From Gammaproteobacteria bacterium (GTDB lineage Bacteria; Pseudomonadota; Gammaproteobacteria; SZUA-152), in contig DROS01000090.1 in the NCBI GenBank assembly GCA_011321815.1, forward strand, positions 22,488-86,487: 64,000 nt of DNA, in the 5' to 3' direction. Of the stretch, positions 20,804 through 29,668 are shown piece by piece (within the stretch, counting starts at the first letter, position 1; each line of letters begins with the position of its first letter). The notes beneath the pieces were generated by a model, which ran no database searches, had not been told where the DNA came from, and was given only the letters and a program-made list of their open reading frames with translations. A program made the position numbers and the translations under genes.

Positions 20804-21868
20804 ATGACGCGCAAAATCCACGACCAATACCGGTTGGTCGAAACCAGATTACAAACCCGCCACATCAATGGCACCACCCAGTGTGATCTGTGCCTGTGGC
20901 GCTGCAAGCTGGCACACGGCCAGCGCGGCTTCTGCCAAGCCCACGTCAATCGTCATGGCACACTTTACAACCTCAGCTACGGTATTCTCTCCGCCGTTGA
21001 TATCGGCCCCATCGAGGACAAGCCGGTGAGGCATTTCCAGCCTGGCACACAGGTGATGTCAGTGGGCAGTTACGGTTGTAATTTCCGCTGCGGCGGCTGC
21101 CACAACCTGGAGATTTCCTGGGGGGTCAGTGCCCTGGACGAGCTGGCACAAGGACAATCCACCGCCGCATATGTCAGCCCTCAACGACTTGTTGAAGCCG
21201 CTTTGCGTCACAATGTGGACGGCATCGCCTTCACTTATTCGGAACCAGCCGTATGGCTGGAGTATGTCATTGATGTGGCAGAACTCGCGCACGCTGCCGG
21301 TTTATACACGCTGTATGTCTCCAACAGCTTTGTCACCGATGAAGCACTGGAAGCAATGTCGGCGCACATTGATGTATTGTGCTCCGACATAAAAAGTCTT
21401 AGTGATGACTTTTACAAAGACATCTGTCCAGTCGCCAGCGTTGCGGATGTGCTGGGCAGTATCAAAAAAGCCCGACAACTGGGCATGCACGTGGAAGTAC
21501 GCACCAACGTTATCCCCGGCAAAAATGATGGGCCTGACGAACTGACACGTATCGCCGCATGGATTCGTGACCAACTGGGGGCAGACAGCCCCTGGCATAT
21601 CACCAAATTTTTCCCTGCCTATAAATTGTCAGACCTGTCGCCCACGCCCACTGACACCCTGCACACCGCCGCCGAACTGGGACGCCGCGCAGGCCTGCAA
21701 AACGTCTATCTTTACGATGACAAGGGCTGCGACTGCGCCGACAGCAACCTGCCTGTCGCGGCCTATCTCGACAGTGACCCGCTGGCGGTACACACAGTAA
21801 AAAAATGCGTCGCAGACTGTTGTGGCGACGAAGGTATATTGCTCAAAAAATATGAGCATAGCAATTAG
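20804..21868 (+). CDS. AmmeMemoRadiSam-type radical SAM enzyme
   Basis: 354-aa radical SAM protein related to pyruvate-formate-lyase activators. The [4Fe-4S] motif is GCNFRCGGCHN (Cys 92, 96, 99). An N-terminal segment with CDLCLWRCKLAHGQRGFC and a Cys-rich C-terminal tail (CDCADSN, KKCVADCCGDEG) are typical of this subgroup, usually found with 'Memo' and 'AmmeCR1' partners. No partner gene is adjacent here, so the substrate is unknown. A 12-bp inverted repeat starts at its stop codon. Confidence 0.85.
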   Translation: MTRKIHDQYRLVETRLQTRHINGTTQCDLCLWRCKLAHGQRGFCQAHVNRHGTLYNLSYGILSAVDIGPIEDKPVRHFQPGTQVMSVGSYGCNFRCGGCHNLEISWGVSALDELAQGQSTAAYVSPQRLVEAALRHNVDGIAFTYSEPAVWLEYVIDVAELAHAAGLYTLYVSNSFVTDEALEAMSAHIDVLCSDIKSLSDDFYKDICPVASVADVLGSIKKARQLGMHVEVRTNVIPGKNDGPDELTRIAAWIRDQLGADSPWHITKFFPAYKLSDLSPTPTDTLHTAAELGRRAGLQNVYLYDDKGCDCADSNLPVAAYLDSDPLAVHTVKKCVADCCGDEGILLKKYEHSN

Positions 21869-21897
21869 GGGGTGTTAACGTCATTGTTAACACCCCC
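21868..21897. terminator. Hairpin after the radical SAM gene
   Basis: Perfect 12-bp stem GGGGGTGTTAAC (21868-21879) with GTTAACACCCCC (21886-21897), 6-base loop. It begins on the last base of the stop codon. No T-run follows, so it may be an mRNA-end hairpin rather than a classical terminator. The AACGTCATTGTTAACAC part recurs at 24894-24910. Confidence 0.6.
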
Positions 21898-21933
21898 TGG
21901 ATTCACGACTTTTGATCAGGTAAAACCAGGCAA

Positions 21934-22503
21934 ATGAAACAGACACCGCGACCAGTGACGTTATTACTGTGCATCTTCATATTATGTATCGCCATGGAGC
22001 CGGCCCACGCCGGAGTTTATCGCTGGAAAGACGATAATGGAAAAATTGTGTTTGGTGATACACCGCCCAAAGACAAAACCGCCACGGCTGTCAACATCGA
22101 CAACACTGAAAATTCCGGCACACAGTTTGCCACACCTGAACAGACAAAAGACATTGAACGTGACGCAAAAAAACGCCGGTATAAAACGTCATCGACTTCC
22201 CGCCAGCCCCGCAACAAAATCGACTCACACTGCCGCCGATACATCAGCGAACTGAACAAAGTTGACATTTACCTGGAACACACCGACACCCCCCGTGATC
22301 ATCTCAAAGCCCGCGACCTGCGCAAACTGATCAAAAAAGAATGTGGTAACAAGGTGCTGACGCAGAAATTTGATGATGGAAGATGTGCCAGTTACCGCAG
22401 AAAGCTGAGCAAAACAGAAATTTTTCTCGAACACACCCCCAACCCACGCGATGAACAGCAGGTCAAAGACCTGAAAAAACAGATTGCCCGTGAATGCCGG
22501 TAA
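21934..22503 (+). CDS. DUF4124 domain protein with duplicated C-terminal Cys repeat
   Basis: 189-aa exported protein: a signal peptide (LLLCIFILCIAMEPAHA) is followed by a DUF4124-type beta unit, GVYRWKDDNGKIVFGDTPP. The rest is basic and holds two copies of a roughly 38-residue helical repeat, one beginning CRRYISELNKVDIYLEHT and the other CASYRRKLSKTEIFLEHT, each closed by a second Cys (KKEC, AREC). Each repeat probably forms one disulfide-locked helical hairpin in the periplasm. Function unknown. Confidence 0.75.
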   Translation: MKQTPRPVTLLLCIFILCIAMEPAHAGVYRWKDDNGKIVFGDTPPKDKTATAVNIDNTENSGTQFATPEQTKDIERDAKKRRYKTSSTSRQPRNKIDSHCRRYISELNKVDIYLEHTDTPRDHLKARDLRKLIKKECGNKVLTQKFDDGRCASYRRKLSKTEIFLEHTPNPRDEQQVKDLKKQIARECR

Positions 22504-22526
22504 AACCGGTAACCGACATATACGGA

Positions 22527-22799
22527 TTACTGGGTCGGCGGCGTAAACCCCTCCGGTACCTCGCTGCCACCACCGAATAAAAATGTTTCCATCTCGGCCT
22601 CCAGAAATTCACGCGCCTTTGGATCAATCAATGACAAACGGTTTTCGTTGATCAAAATCGTTTGGTGCTGCATCCATAGCTTCCAGCCTTCTTTTGACAC
22701 ATTGTTTAGAATGCGCTGACCGAGTTCACCGGGCAACGGCGCACGATCCAGGCCTTCAGCCTCTTTGCCTAATTTGACACAGTTAACCATTTTACCCAT
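22527..22799 (-). CDS. yggX: Oxidative damage protection / Fe(II) trafficking protein YggX
   Basis: 90-aa small protein of the YggX family that protects iron-sulfur enzymes and handles labile Fe(II). Conserved blocks: [35 protein letters not shown], and MxxFLFGG. It follows mutY in the same direction, as in E. coli, with 71 bases between. AAAGGAAG lies about seven bases before the ATG. Confidence 0.95.
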   Translation of the reverse strand: MGKMVNCVKLGKEAEGLDRAPLPGELGQRILNNVSKEGWKLWMQHQTILINENRLSLIDPKAREFLEAEMETFLFGGGSEVPEGFTPPTQ

Positions 22800-22870
22800 T
22801 GCTGCTTCCTTTGTTGTTCGTGCTGTTCAATTTTTGAAGCCCTTTATAAAGACGAATCAGGAAAAATCAT

Positions 22871-23959
22871 TTAAACAGAAACCTCCTTCATTTTCGCCAA
22901 CAATTGTGTAACCGGTGCAGGCAATCCACCAACATCAGCGCAGCCTTTATACCAGACCCATTCCGCTCCCTCCATCGCTGACATTGCATGAATATTATCG
23001 CCTGTGGTGCGCGCCGGGGTAACCTGCACGGGACTGATATCCAGATGAAAATGACTAAATGTATGCCGTACCACCGGCCAACGGGTTTGTGCTTCGATCA
23101 CAAAGCCCAGATGCTTTTTACACCATAGCGACACATCGTCATCCATGGGCATTTCCGGCAGACTCAACAAACCTCCCCAGATACCCACTGGTGGACGACG
23201 CTGCAACAACACTTCATTACTGGCATTGCACAACAACAGCATTTGTGTCTCACGTACCGGCATTGCTTTTTTGGGTTTTTTACCGGGATACTCTGTTTGG
23301 CGCTGTTGCGCAAAGGCAAGGCAGTCCTGCTGCAATGGACAAAGTTCACACTGGGGCCGGGATCTTGTACAAACCCCTGCACCCAAGTCCATCATTGCCT
23401 GATTAAAGTCAGCCACACGTTTTTGGGGTGTCAATTGTTCTGCGTACTGCCACAACAGCTCGGCCACCGTTGACTTTCCCGGCCATCCATCTATCGCAAA
23501 CACCCGCGCCAACACACGTTTCACATTACCATCCAGGATGGCATGGTGTTGATCCAGCGCCAGCGATAAAATCGCTCCGGCAGTGGAACGACCGATACCC
23601 GGCAGTGCCAGCACGTCGACGAAGTCCGTGGGGAAAATACCATTGTATTGATCACGCACCGTCTGTGCTGCCTTGTGTAAATTGCGTGCACGGGCGTAAT
23701 AACCCAGCCCCGACCAGCGTGCCAGCACATTGTCCAGAGGCGCATCGGCCAAATCACTCAGCCGCGGGAAACGTGTCATAAATGCTTCAAAATAAGGGAT
23801 GACTGTTGCTACCTGCGTCTGTTGCAGCATGATCTCTGACACCCACACCCGGTACAGCGAGCGATCCTGTTGCCAGGGCAAATGTGTTCGACCATGCGCA
23901 TCAAACCACGTTAATACGGAACGGGAAAAAGCGAGCGCTTTCGATGCGGCTTTTGACAT
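22871..23959 (-). CDS. mutY: A/G-specific adenine DNA glycosylase MutY
   Basis: 362-aa DNA repair glycosylase that removes adenine opposite 8-oxoguanine. Visible are the helix-hairpin-helix [13 protein letters not shown], the catalytic Asp segment [12 protein letters not shown], the iron-sulfur loop [17 protein letters not shown] (Cx6Cx2Cx5C), and a C-terminal NUDIX-like 8-oxoG-recognition domain. It is followed by yggX. Directly upstream is a broken asmA fragment, which in many gammaproteobacteria is an intact gene preceding mutY. Confidence 0.96.
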   Translation of the reverse strand: MSKAASKALAFSRSVLTWFDAHGRTHLPWQQDRSLYRVWVSEIMLQQTQVATVIPYFEAFMTRFPRLSDLADAPLDNVLARWSGLGYYARARNLHKAAQTVRDQYNGIFPTDFVDVLALPGIGRSTAGAILSLALDQHHAILDGNVKRVLARVFAIDGWPGKSTVAELLWQYAEQLTPQKRVADFNQAMMDLGAGVCTRSRPQCELCPLQQDCLAFAQQRQTEYPGKKPKKAMPVRETQMLLLCNASNEVLLQRRPPVGIWGGLLSLPEMPMDDDVSLWCKKHLGFVIEAQTRWPVVRHTFSHFHLDISPVQVTPARTTGDNIHAMSAMEGAEWVWYKGCADVGGLPAPVTQLLAKMKEVSV

Positions 23960-24024
23960 TAGCGCAACATACCATCAGGTTCTTCTTTTAACTTTTTTTC
24001 CACTTTTTTATTGACTCTGGCTTT

Positions 24025-24214
24025 TTATTGGCTGGCTGGCGCCGGAGGCAGCCAGAGAAACCGCGACATGGTTAAGCCACCCTCAGCGCACAACTCACAA
24101 CCCGTTGCATCCTGTACTGCGATGGTAATATCATCCCGGTAATCACCGGGGTCCACCAGCAGCAACAGGCCCCATAAGATCAAAACTGGTTATTTTCAGA
24201 ACGTAGCGTATCAT
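24025..24214 (-). pseudogene. Truncated, frameshifted remnant of asmA
   Basis: Minus strand, 66 bases upstream of mutY. From ATG 24214 the frame reads MIRYVLKI, then a single-base shift is needed to continue as VLILWGLLLLVDPGDYRDD and on through DATGCELCAEGGLTMSRFLW to a stop at 24025. This follows the AsmA N-terminus closely: one hydrophobic anchor, then the LVxPxDYRD motif, TG.eL...G.L and a final FxWL. An intact AsmA is about 600 residues or more; only about 60 codons remain, and the rest of the gene is absent. Position ahead of mutY matches the usual asmA-mutY order. Confidence 0.72.
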
Positions 24215-24343
24215 TTTTTGCGCAGGGCCCGTATTCCCTGCTTTACAACGCTCAACCACATCATCAACAACCCAAAGTGAATAAACCAATTTTCCACACG
24301 AACAGTTGATTTCAGCCAGTCACAAAGTCAAACTGATATCACT

Positions 24344-24742
24344 ATGCCCAATATCGAAAACACCCCGGCATCCATCAAAAGCAACGATGGCAAAGCCACT
24401 ATCGGTCAAATGCAAACCACTTGGTTCGAGCATCGTGACCGCGTTACGCGCGCCCTGCAACGGCTGGGCTTCTTCTGGTTGCTGGCAGGCATCACCGTTT
24501 TCATCCCCATCGCCCATTTCGTACTGGTACCAGGCTTCTTCATCGCCGGACCAGTGGTCGCCTACATGACCTATCAAATGAACTGGATGCGCGATCATGT
24601 CAGCGGCACCTGTCCTGCCTGCAATGAAAAAGTCATCATCAAACTGGAAAGCAAAGACAAATTACCCAAATGGACTTACTGCCCGGCCTGCAACACCCCT
24701 TTGCACATCACTCAACCTGACAACCATTCCGACAACAGCTAA
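24344..24742 (+). CDS. Membrane protein with C-terminal zinc-ribbon
   Basis: 132 aa. After a polar N-terminus (about residues 1-45) comes a hydrophobic pair, FFWLLAGITVFIPIAHFVLV and GFFIAGPVVAYMTY, then a cytosolic zinc-ribbon with CPACNEKVI and CPACNTPLH about 27 residues apart. No known family recognised. It lies divergent to the mutY unit. A 32-codon membrane peptide frame starts 10 bases after its stop. Confidence 0.6.
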   Translation: MPNIENTPASIKSNDGKATIGQMQTTWFEHRDRVTRALQRLGFFWLLAGITVFIPIAHFVLVPGFFIAGPVVAYMTYQMNWMRDHVSGTCPACNEKVIIKLESKDKLPKWTYCPACNTPLHITQPDNHSDNS

Positions 24743-24751
24743 AACTCCACT

Positions 24752-24850
24752 ATGCGCCCCATTATTGCCCTGTTAATCGTCACCATCATGATCGGCTCTG
24801 CGCTCACTGCCGTAGGCTTGTTACTGTTTCAGATGGGCGTGTTTGGCTGA
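24752..24850 (+). CDS. Possible 32-aa membrane peptide
   Basis: Short frame starting MRPIIALLIVTIMIG and ending LLLFQMGVFG, almost wholly hydrophobic: one transmembrane helix. It follows the zinc-ribbon membrane protein by nine bases in the same direction, which favours a real small gene. No strong ribosome binding site is seen (ACTCCACT precedes the ATG), so confidence is modest. Confidence 0.35.
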   Translation: MRPIIALLIVTIMIGSALTAVGLLLFQMGVFG

Positions 24851-24913
24851 CCGCAACGCCGCCAGCGCGGAAAAGGGCCAGAAGCGCGCCACGAACGTCA
24901 TTGTTAACACTCC

Positions 24914-25528
24914 CTAATGGGCGGTTTTTAATGCTGACAGTAATTGCTGCAAAGCCTGACCACGATGACTGAGGCGGTTTTTCACCTCCGATGATAATTC
25001 CGCCGAGGTACACTGTTCACCGGGTACCCAGAACAGCGGGTCATAACCAAAACCATTTTCACCCTGCGGCGCAAATAATATCCGGCCTTCCCAGCTGCCC
25101 TGACAAATCAGTGGCGTCGGATCTTCGGCATGCGTCATAAACACCATCAGACATTGAAAACGCGCTGTACGCTGTTCTTCAGGCACCGCTTTTAGTTCTG
25201 TCAGCAATTTCTGCAAATTGTCAGCATCACTGGCGCCCACGCCGGCAAAGCGGGCGGAATAAATACCGGGCGCACCATCAAGCACATCCACTTCCAGCCC
25301 GGAATCATCAGCAATGGCGGGCAACCCGGTCAGCAGGGCCGCATGACGCGCCTTGAGAATGGCATTTTCCACAAATGTCAGGCCCGTCTCATCAGCGTCG
25401 GGCACGCCAAAATCAGTCTGCGGTAGCGCTTCCATGCCCAAACCACCGATAAGCTGATTGATCTCGCGCAACTTGCCCGCATTACTGCTGGCCAGCACCA
25501 CTTTTCCGGGCAGCATTTTACTGTTCAC
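24914..25528 (-). CDS. rdgB: dITP/XTP pyrophosphatase
   Basis: 204-aa house-cleaning enzyme that hydrolyses deaminated purine NTPs. The N-terminal [10 protein letters not shown], the [20 protein letters not shown] block, GFGYDPLFW and LSHRGQAL segments are all characteristic. Its GTG start at 25528 overlaps the rph stop (GTGA), an arrangement common for rph-rdgB. An ATG four codons in (MLPGK) is an alternative start. Confidence 0.95.
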   Translation of the reverse strand: MNSKMLPGKVVLASSNAGKLREINQLIGGLGMEALPQTDFGVPDADETGLTFVENAILKARHAALLTGLPAIADDSGLEVDVLDGAPGIYSARFAGVGASDADNLQKLLTELKAVPEEQRTARFQCLMVFMTHAEDPTPLICQGSWEGRILFAPQGENGFGYDPLFWVPGEQCTSAELSSEVKNRLSHRGQALQQLLSALKTAH

Positions 25529-26241
25529 GCCGGTGGCACATCTTTCTGTTGATTGATAAGTTGCGCAATACCCGATTTGGCCAGATTCAACATGGCATCC
25601 AATTCCTCCTGGCGGAAAGCATGCCCCTCGGCGGTACCCTGCACTTCGATAAAGGCGCCCGCATCATTCATCACCACATTCATATCCGTTTCGGCATTGG
25701 AGTCTTCGTCATAATCCAGGTCCAGCACCGGGATACCGTTGTAGATACCCACGGAAACCGAAGCCACCTGACCAATAATGGGGTTTTTCTTGATTTTGCC
25801 CGCGTCCACCAAATGCTGCATAGCATCGGCCAGGGCCACAAAGCCACCAGTAATGGACGCAGTACGGGTACCGCCATCAGCCTGAATAACATCGCAATCC
25901 ACGATGACATTACGCTCACCCAGGGCCTCCAGGTTCACCACCGCACGCAGTGAACGGGCGATAAGACGCTGAATTTCCATAGTGCGCCCACCCTGCTTGC
26001 CCCGTGCAGCCTCACGACCCATGCGACTGCCGGTAGAACGAGGCAGCATGCCGTACTCGGCAGTGACCCAACCCTGGCCTTTGCCTTTCAGCCAGCGAGG
26101 AATGCGGTCTTCCACTGTCGCAGTACACAGCACCTTGGTGTCACCGAACTCCACCAGCACTGAGCCCTCGGCATGTTTGGTGTAATTACGGGTAAATTTA
26201 ATCAGGCGAAGCTGATCAGGGGAACGTCCGCTGGGGCGCAT
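25525..26241 (-). CDS. rph: Ribonuclease PH
   Basis: 238-aa phosphorolytic 3' exoribonuclease for tRNA maturation. Start [12 protein letters not shown] and blocks [39 protein letters not shown] and [16 protein letters not shown] are diagnostic. A longer in-frame extension upstream to 26451 is rejected because MRPSGR is the conserved N-terminus. It diverges from rpmB. Confidence 0.96.
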   Translation of the reverse strand: MRPSGRSPDQLRLIKFTRNYTKHAEGSVLVEFGDTKVLCTATVEDRIPRWLKGKGQGWVTAEYGMLPRSTGSRMGREAARGKQGGRTMEIQRLIARSLRAVVNLEALGERNVIVDCDVIQADGGTRTASITGGFVALADAMQHLVDAGKIKKNPIIGQVASVSVGIYNGIPVLDLDYDEDSNAETDMNVVMNDAGAFIEVQGTAEGHAFRQEELDAMLNLAKSGIAQLINQQKDVPPA

Positions 26242-26443
26242 AAAAAATCCTCTACTGAAAATCAATGGGCACGCATTATACCCTCCCCGACACACTGGGC
26301 GACAGCGTGTGATCTGTGCAAAAAACTGGACTCGTTGACCCAAATCTGCTCTAATGCGCCGTTCTCGCGACCGGGCAGCTGCCCGCATGGCGCGAATTTT
26401 ACTCAAAATTTGCTGAATTTTACGATTTTTTTGGAGACCGATC

Positions 26444-26680
26444 ATGGCCAAAGTCTGTCAGGTGACGGGTAAACGCCCCACCACTGGCAACAACGTTTCG
26501 CACGCGCACAACAAAACGCGTCGCCGTTTCCTGCCTAACCTGCATTCCCATCGTTTTTGGGTGGAAAGCGAAAACCGTTTCGTGAAGCTGCGTGTTACCG
26601 CCAGCGGCATGCGCATCATTGATAAAAAAGGCATCGATAGCGTATTGGCTGAAATGCGTAATCGTGGTGAAAAGGTCTAG
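26444..26680 (+). CDS. rpmB: Ribosomal protein bL28
   Basis: 78-aa large-subunit protein: [20 protein letters not shown] and a basic, Arg-rich middle ([12 protein letters not shown]) are typical. A TTTGGAGACC ribosome binding region precedes the ATG. It is 12 bases upstream of rpmG in the usual rpmB-rpmG order. Confidence 0.98.
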   Translation: MAKVCQVTGKRPTTGNNVSHAHNKTRRRFLPNLHSHRFWVESENRFVKLRVTASGMRIIDKKGIDSVLAEMRNRGEKV

Positions 26681-26692
26681 GGAGAAAATACT

Positions 26693-26848
26693 ATGCGCGA
26701 CAAAATCAGACTCGTTTCCAGTGCCGGTACCGGTCACTTTTACACCACCGACAAAAACAAGCGCACCATGCCTGAAAAAATGGAAATCAAGAAATTTGAT
26801 CCCGTGGTACGCAAGCATGTGATGTACAAGGAAGCCAAGATCAAATAA
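26693..26848 (+). CDS. rpmG: Ribosomal protein bL33
   Basis: 51-aa protein starting [19 protein letters not shown] and ending in [10 protein letters not shown], the canonical bL33 pattern of the zinc-free type (no Cys pairs). GGGAGA lies upstream. Cotranscribed with rpmB and followed by a strong terminator. Confidence 0.97.
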   Translation: MRDKIRLVSSAGTGHFYTTDKNKRTMPEKMEIKKFDPVVRKHVMYKEAKIK

Positions 26849-26885
26849 TCCTGCCCCTGGCTTTTGCGCTAAAAAGCCGCACTTG

Positions 26886-26913
26886 AAAAAGCCCGGAACT
26901 CCCGGGCTTTTTT
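26886..26913 (+). terminator. Rho-independent terminator of rpmBG
   Basis: 11-bp perfect stem AAAAAGCCCGG (26886-26896) with CCGGGCTTTTT (26902-26912), loop AACTC, ending in T residues to 26913. Confidence 0.92.
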
Positions 26914-27062
26914 GGGTTCTGTAGTAGCACATAACTGACGTATACTACGGCACCTGAAAATCACGAAGACGTCCCACACGGAACTCTCGTCAGGGCGTGT
27001 ACGTCAATAAACAAGCTGTTTGTCATCAACACAATTCTTTCAAACATAAAAAGGAGCCGCCC

Positions 27063-27635
27063 GTGTCCGCACGCATCCTGGCCACATTTTTACTCATTCT
27101 GCTCAGCACCACTGCCAGCGCCCAACGCATCGACATCAACCTGAAACAGGACAGCGCTCGCTTTTCCTATGTCACGCTTGTCGGTGGTTCCACCTTTGGT
27201 CGCACAGAAATGACAGCCGGCATCCTGTACAACGAAGACGGTAACCAGGTGGCAAATGTTGACTTACAGGTTATCGACGTCGCTGGCAGCAAAACCCCGG
27301 GGCTGGAGCTGGGCGTGGGTCCGCGCTTCTATTACCTGAAACACGATAATACAAACTCCAGTGGCGCAGCTGTGGCTCTGGGTGGCCAGCTACGCTACAA
27401 ACTGCCCAATGTGCAGCGCACATCCCTCATCGGCAATCTCTTTTATGCACCAAGCATTACCACCACCCTGGATGCCGAAAACATGTATGAATTCGGCCTG
27501 GGTGTGAGCTACGAATTACTGCCCACAGCAAATGTTTATCTGAAGTACCGACGGATTCGCGCCAATTTCACCAAAGGAATCGGCGTGGAAAATATCGACA
27601 GCGGCACAGTGGTGGGGATGACTTTTACTTTTTGA
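27063..27635 (+). CDS. YfaZ family outer membrane protein
   Basis: 190 aa beginning with a signal peptide (RILATFLLILLSTTASA). The mature protein has the alternating pattern of amphipathic beta strands expected of a small outer-membrane barrel and ends with Phe (VVGMTFTF). It resembles the YfaZ family; function unknown. The GTG start at 27063 has an AAAAGGAG site eight bases upstream; the longer frame from 26997 lacks a signal peptide at its N-terminus. Confidence 0.75.
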   Translation: MSARILATFLLILLSTTASAQRIDINLKQDSARFSYVTLVGGSTFGRTEMTAGILYNEDGNQVANVDLQVIDVAGSKTPGLELGVGPRFYYLKHDNTNSSGAAVALGGQLRYKLPNVQRTSLIGNLFYAPSITTTLDAENMYEFGLGVSYELLPTANVYLKYRRIRANFTKGIGVENIDSGTVVGMTFTF

Positions 27636-27668
27636 CACAAACGCACACGCCACCTTTTACCTGAGAAA

Positions 27669-27690
27669 CCGGAGCCGTTAGAGGCTCCGG
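27669..27690 (+). terminator. GC-rich hairpin downstream of the YfaZ-like gene
   Basis: 8-bp perfect stem CCGGAGCC (27669-27676) with GGCTCCGG (27683-27690), loop GTTAGA. No T-run, so termination is possible but not certain. Confidence 0.5.
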
Positions 27691-27768
27691 CACGCTTTCC
27701 GCGCGCCCACCGTTCAGCACCAACCTCACCCCCCTCGGATTACATGACAGATAATAAGAGGTTTGTGA

Positions 27769-28269
27769 CTATTCGACAGACATTTCCAAATCATCCAGAA
27801 TTGCATCCAGCCCCGCCTGCGCACACTGTTCATCAATTTCACCTGACGAACCGGATACACCGATGCCACCAAACATAGTGCCGGCCGCCGCAATGGGCAA
27901 ACCACCGCGGGCAATCAAAATACCGTCAGTTTTCGGCACGTTGTAAGCGCCTTCAAAACGGCCCTGCAAACTGCTGGTAGGTGAATTAAAAGACATGGCT
28001 GTATAGGCTTTGTCGCGGCTGACAGAAATAGAAATATCCATGGCCAGCACATCACGCAATACCACCTGGGGATGACCAGCGCGGTCAACAATAGTCACGG
28101 TGACTTGTGCACCTTTTTGGCGGCATGCCGCAATGCTGGCCTGAGCAGCCGTCAGCGCAGTATCCAGTGACATGCGGGCAATACTGACAGTAACAGGCTG
28201 CTCGTCAGCAAAACTGTTGCCCACGAAAAACATAAACAATACAAACAGCAAACTATGGCGGGGTCTCAT
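27769..28269 (-). CDS. GlcG/HbpS (DUF336) family exported protein
   Basis: 166 aa with a signal peptide (LLFVLFMFFVGNSFA). The mature part matches the HbpS/GlcG fold: ALTAAQASIAACRQKG, VTIVDRAGHPQVVLRD, DKAYTAMSF, GGLPI and GGIGVSGSSGEIDEQCA. Relatives bind haem or cobalamin, or act with redox sensors. The neighbouring ECF sigma pair runs in the same direction but is separated by about 60 bases. Confidence 0.82.
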   Translation of the reverse strand: MRPRHSLLFVLFMFFVGNSFADEQPVTVSIARMSLDTALTAAQASIAACRQKGAQVTVTIVDRAGHPQVVLRDVLAMDISISVSRDKAYTAMSFNSPTSSLQGRFEGAYNVPKTDGILIARGGLPIAAAGTMFGGIGVSGSSGEIDEQCAQAGLDAILDDLEMSVE

Positions 28270-28326
28270 GGGTTTGTTCTCTCTCAGCTAAACAACAATT
28301 CGGTAATGATGCCTGCCTATACTACT

Positions 28327-28968
28327 CTATTTTTTACCGGGACCATCACCACGACTGACGAGAGCAGCGTCCGTTGCCAAACCAAAAAACCTCCCCTGCT
28401 GTTGCCACAAATGGATATCCACACGGCCTTGCAGTACATGCTGTTCTTTAATGCGCGCCAGTTTTTCCGTCAGCGTTGTCACATAAAGAGTCGAAACCGC
28501 TCCGTTAACACGGTTGCGTACTTTCAGTTGTGCGGCAAGCCCTCCCTGAATAGAGCAATAACGCCCGCCAATCAATTGAAAGTTACGCTGAATATCAGCA
28601 GGCAGGTCCAGTGAAAAATCCAGGCGCTGCATGGCCGCTCGTAACGCCTCCGGACGCGTTTCCACATATTCCGCATCCAGTTTTTTGTTGTGATTCATGG
28701 CGATTTCTTCCAGCACCAAGGTTGTCAGATTACTCTGATGGGACTGCTGGTGATAAAAGAACTGAGCCATCATTACCACCACAAACAATGAAGCAACCCA
28801 TGCCAACCCCGCCATTGGACGACGAAACCATGGCGCTATAGGGGGTGTTGCCGGTTTTAACTCACCAGCCTGCGCGAGCAGGCGCTCCACACTATCCGCC
28901 GACAGCACCTTGCGCTGATAGTATTCTTTGAGGCCTGCACTGAGTTTATCGTTACTCTGTGTGTTCAT
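28327..28968 (-). CDS. Probable anti-sigma factor, single-pass membrane protein
   Basis: 213 aa starting MNTQSNDKLS. An N-terminal cytosolic part of about 60 residues, one membrane helix (LAWVASLFVVVMMAQFF) and a periplasmic sensor-like region of about 125 residues with a single Cys (GGRYCSIQGG). It starts four bases after the ECF sigma stop, and this layout is that of a membrane anti-sigma factor. No zinc-anti-sigma HxxxCxxC motif is visible, so the call rests on context and topology. Confidence 0.6.
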   Translation of the reverse strand: MNTQSNDKLSAGLKEYYQRKVLSADSVERLLAQAGELKPATPPIAPWFRRPMAGLAWVASLFVVVMMAQFFYHQQSHQSNLTTLVLEEIAMNHNKKLDAEYVETRPEALRAAMQRLDFSLDLPADIQRNFQLIGGRYCSIQGGLAAQLKVRNRVNGAVSTLYVTTLTEKLARIKEQHVLQGRVDIHLWQQQGRFFGLATDAALVSRGDGPGKK

Positions 28969-28972
28969 GGCA

Positions 28973-29515
28973 TCATTCACTTTGCCTGGATGATGAGTTG
29001 CAGCGTTTGCTTTCTGGCGCAGTAGCACCATCCTGATGCAAGGCATTCATCAGTTTTTTCCGGCCACGTTGAATCAGGCTCAACACGGTGTTGCGCGAGC
29101 GCTCCGTCAACTCAGCAACTTCTGCTGCGGTATAACCTTCGACCAGGTGCAGATATATTGCTTCACGCTCCTCCACTCTAAGCATGGACAGGCTGCGTTC
29201 CAGCCATTGAATATCCATGGCAATTTCCTGTTCATTACCCGGTATATCACGCAAGCCGGACCTGGCCGATGACTCATCCAACGGCTCCAGCACCACCAGG
29301 CGGTTGCGCCGATAACGATCAATATACAAATTACGCAGGGTCACAAAAAACAGGGATTTGGTCCATGGCTGATCGCGCTCGGACTGTTTGCGGCGCGTCA
29401 GTTTGAGCCAGGCTTCCTGCACTAGGTCTTCTGCTTCGGCATGCTGATGTGTCAATGAACACGCATAACGAAACCCACTCTGTAGCAAGGCTTCAAGGTT
29501 GTTATCCGTGTCCAC
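28973..29515 (-). CDS. ECF-family RNA polymerase sigma factor
   Basis: 180 aa with region 2 (AEAEDLVQEAWLKLTRR, YIDRYRRNR) and region 4 (LSMLRVEEREAIYLHLVEGYTAAEVAELTERSRNTVLSLIQRGRKKL split across the helix-turn-helix). GTG start at 29515. The protein ends in a Ser/Arg-rich tail (SSSRQSE). It is followed immediately by a membrane anti-sigma candidate, so it probably responds to an envelope signal. The target regulon cannot be told from this window. Confidence 0.87.
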   Translation of the reverse strand: MDTDNNLEALLQSGFRYACSLTHQHAEAEDLVQEAWLKLTRRKQSERDQPWTKSLFFVTLRNLYIDRYRRNRLVVLEPLDESSARSGLRDIPGNEQEIAMDIQWLERSLSMLRVEEREAIYLHLVEGYTAAEVAELTERSRNTVLSLIQRGRKKLMNALHQDGATAPESKRCNSSSRQSE

Positions 29516-29668
29516 TGTTTGCAGTAAGCCTTATTTATCCACTGTATTCATCTTCCAGACAATAACCTCAATCCCAAACGCCACGGGTATAGAAGCACCC
29601 TGCCTGTTATGGGGCAGCCCTTATACCGTGGAACGAATGGCGTACCCCGCTGATTGCATACCGGGAAA

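Noticed and set aside
26251..26451. N-terminal extension of RNase PH
   Set aside because: The conserved RNase PH N-terminus starts at MRPSGRS (26241); the extension is very Arg-rich non-coding-like sequence.
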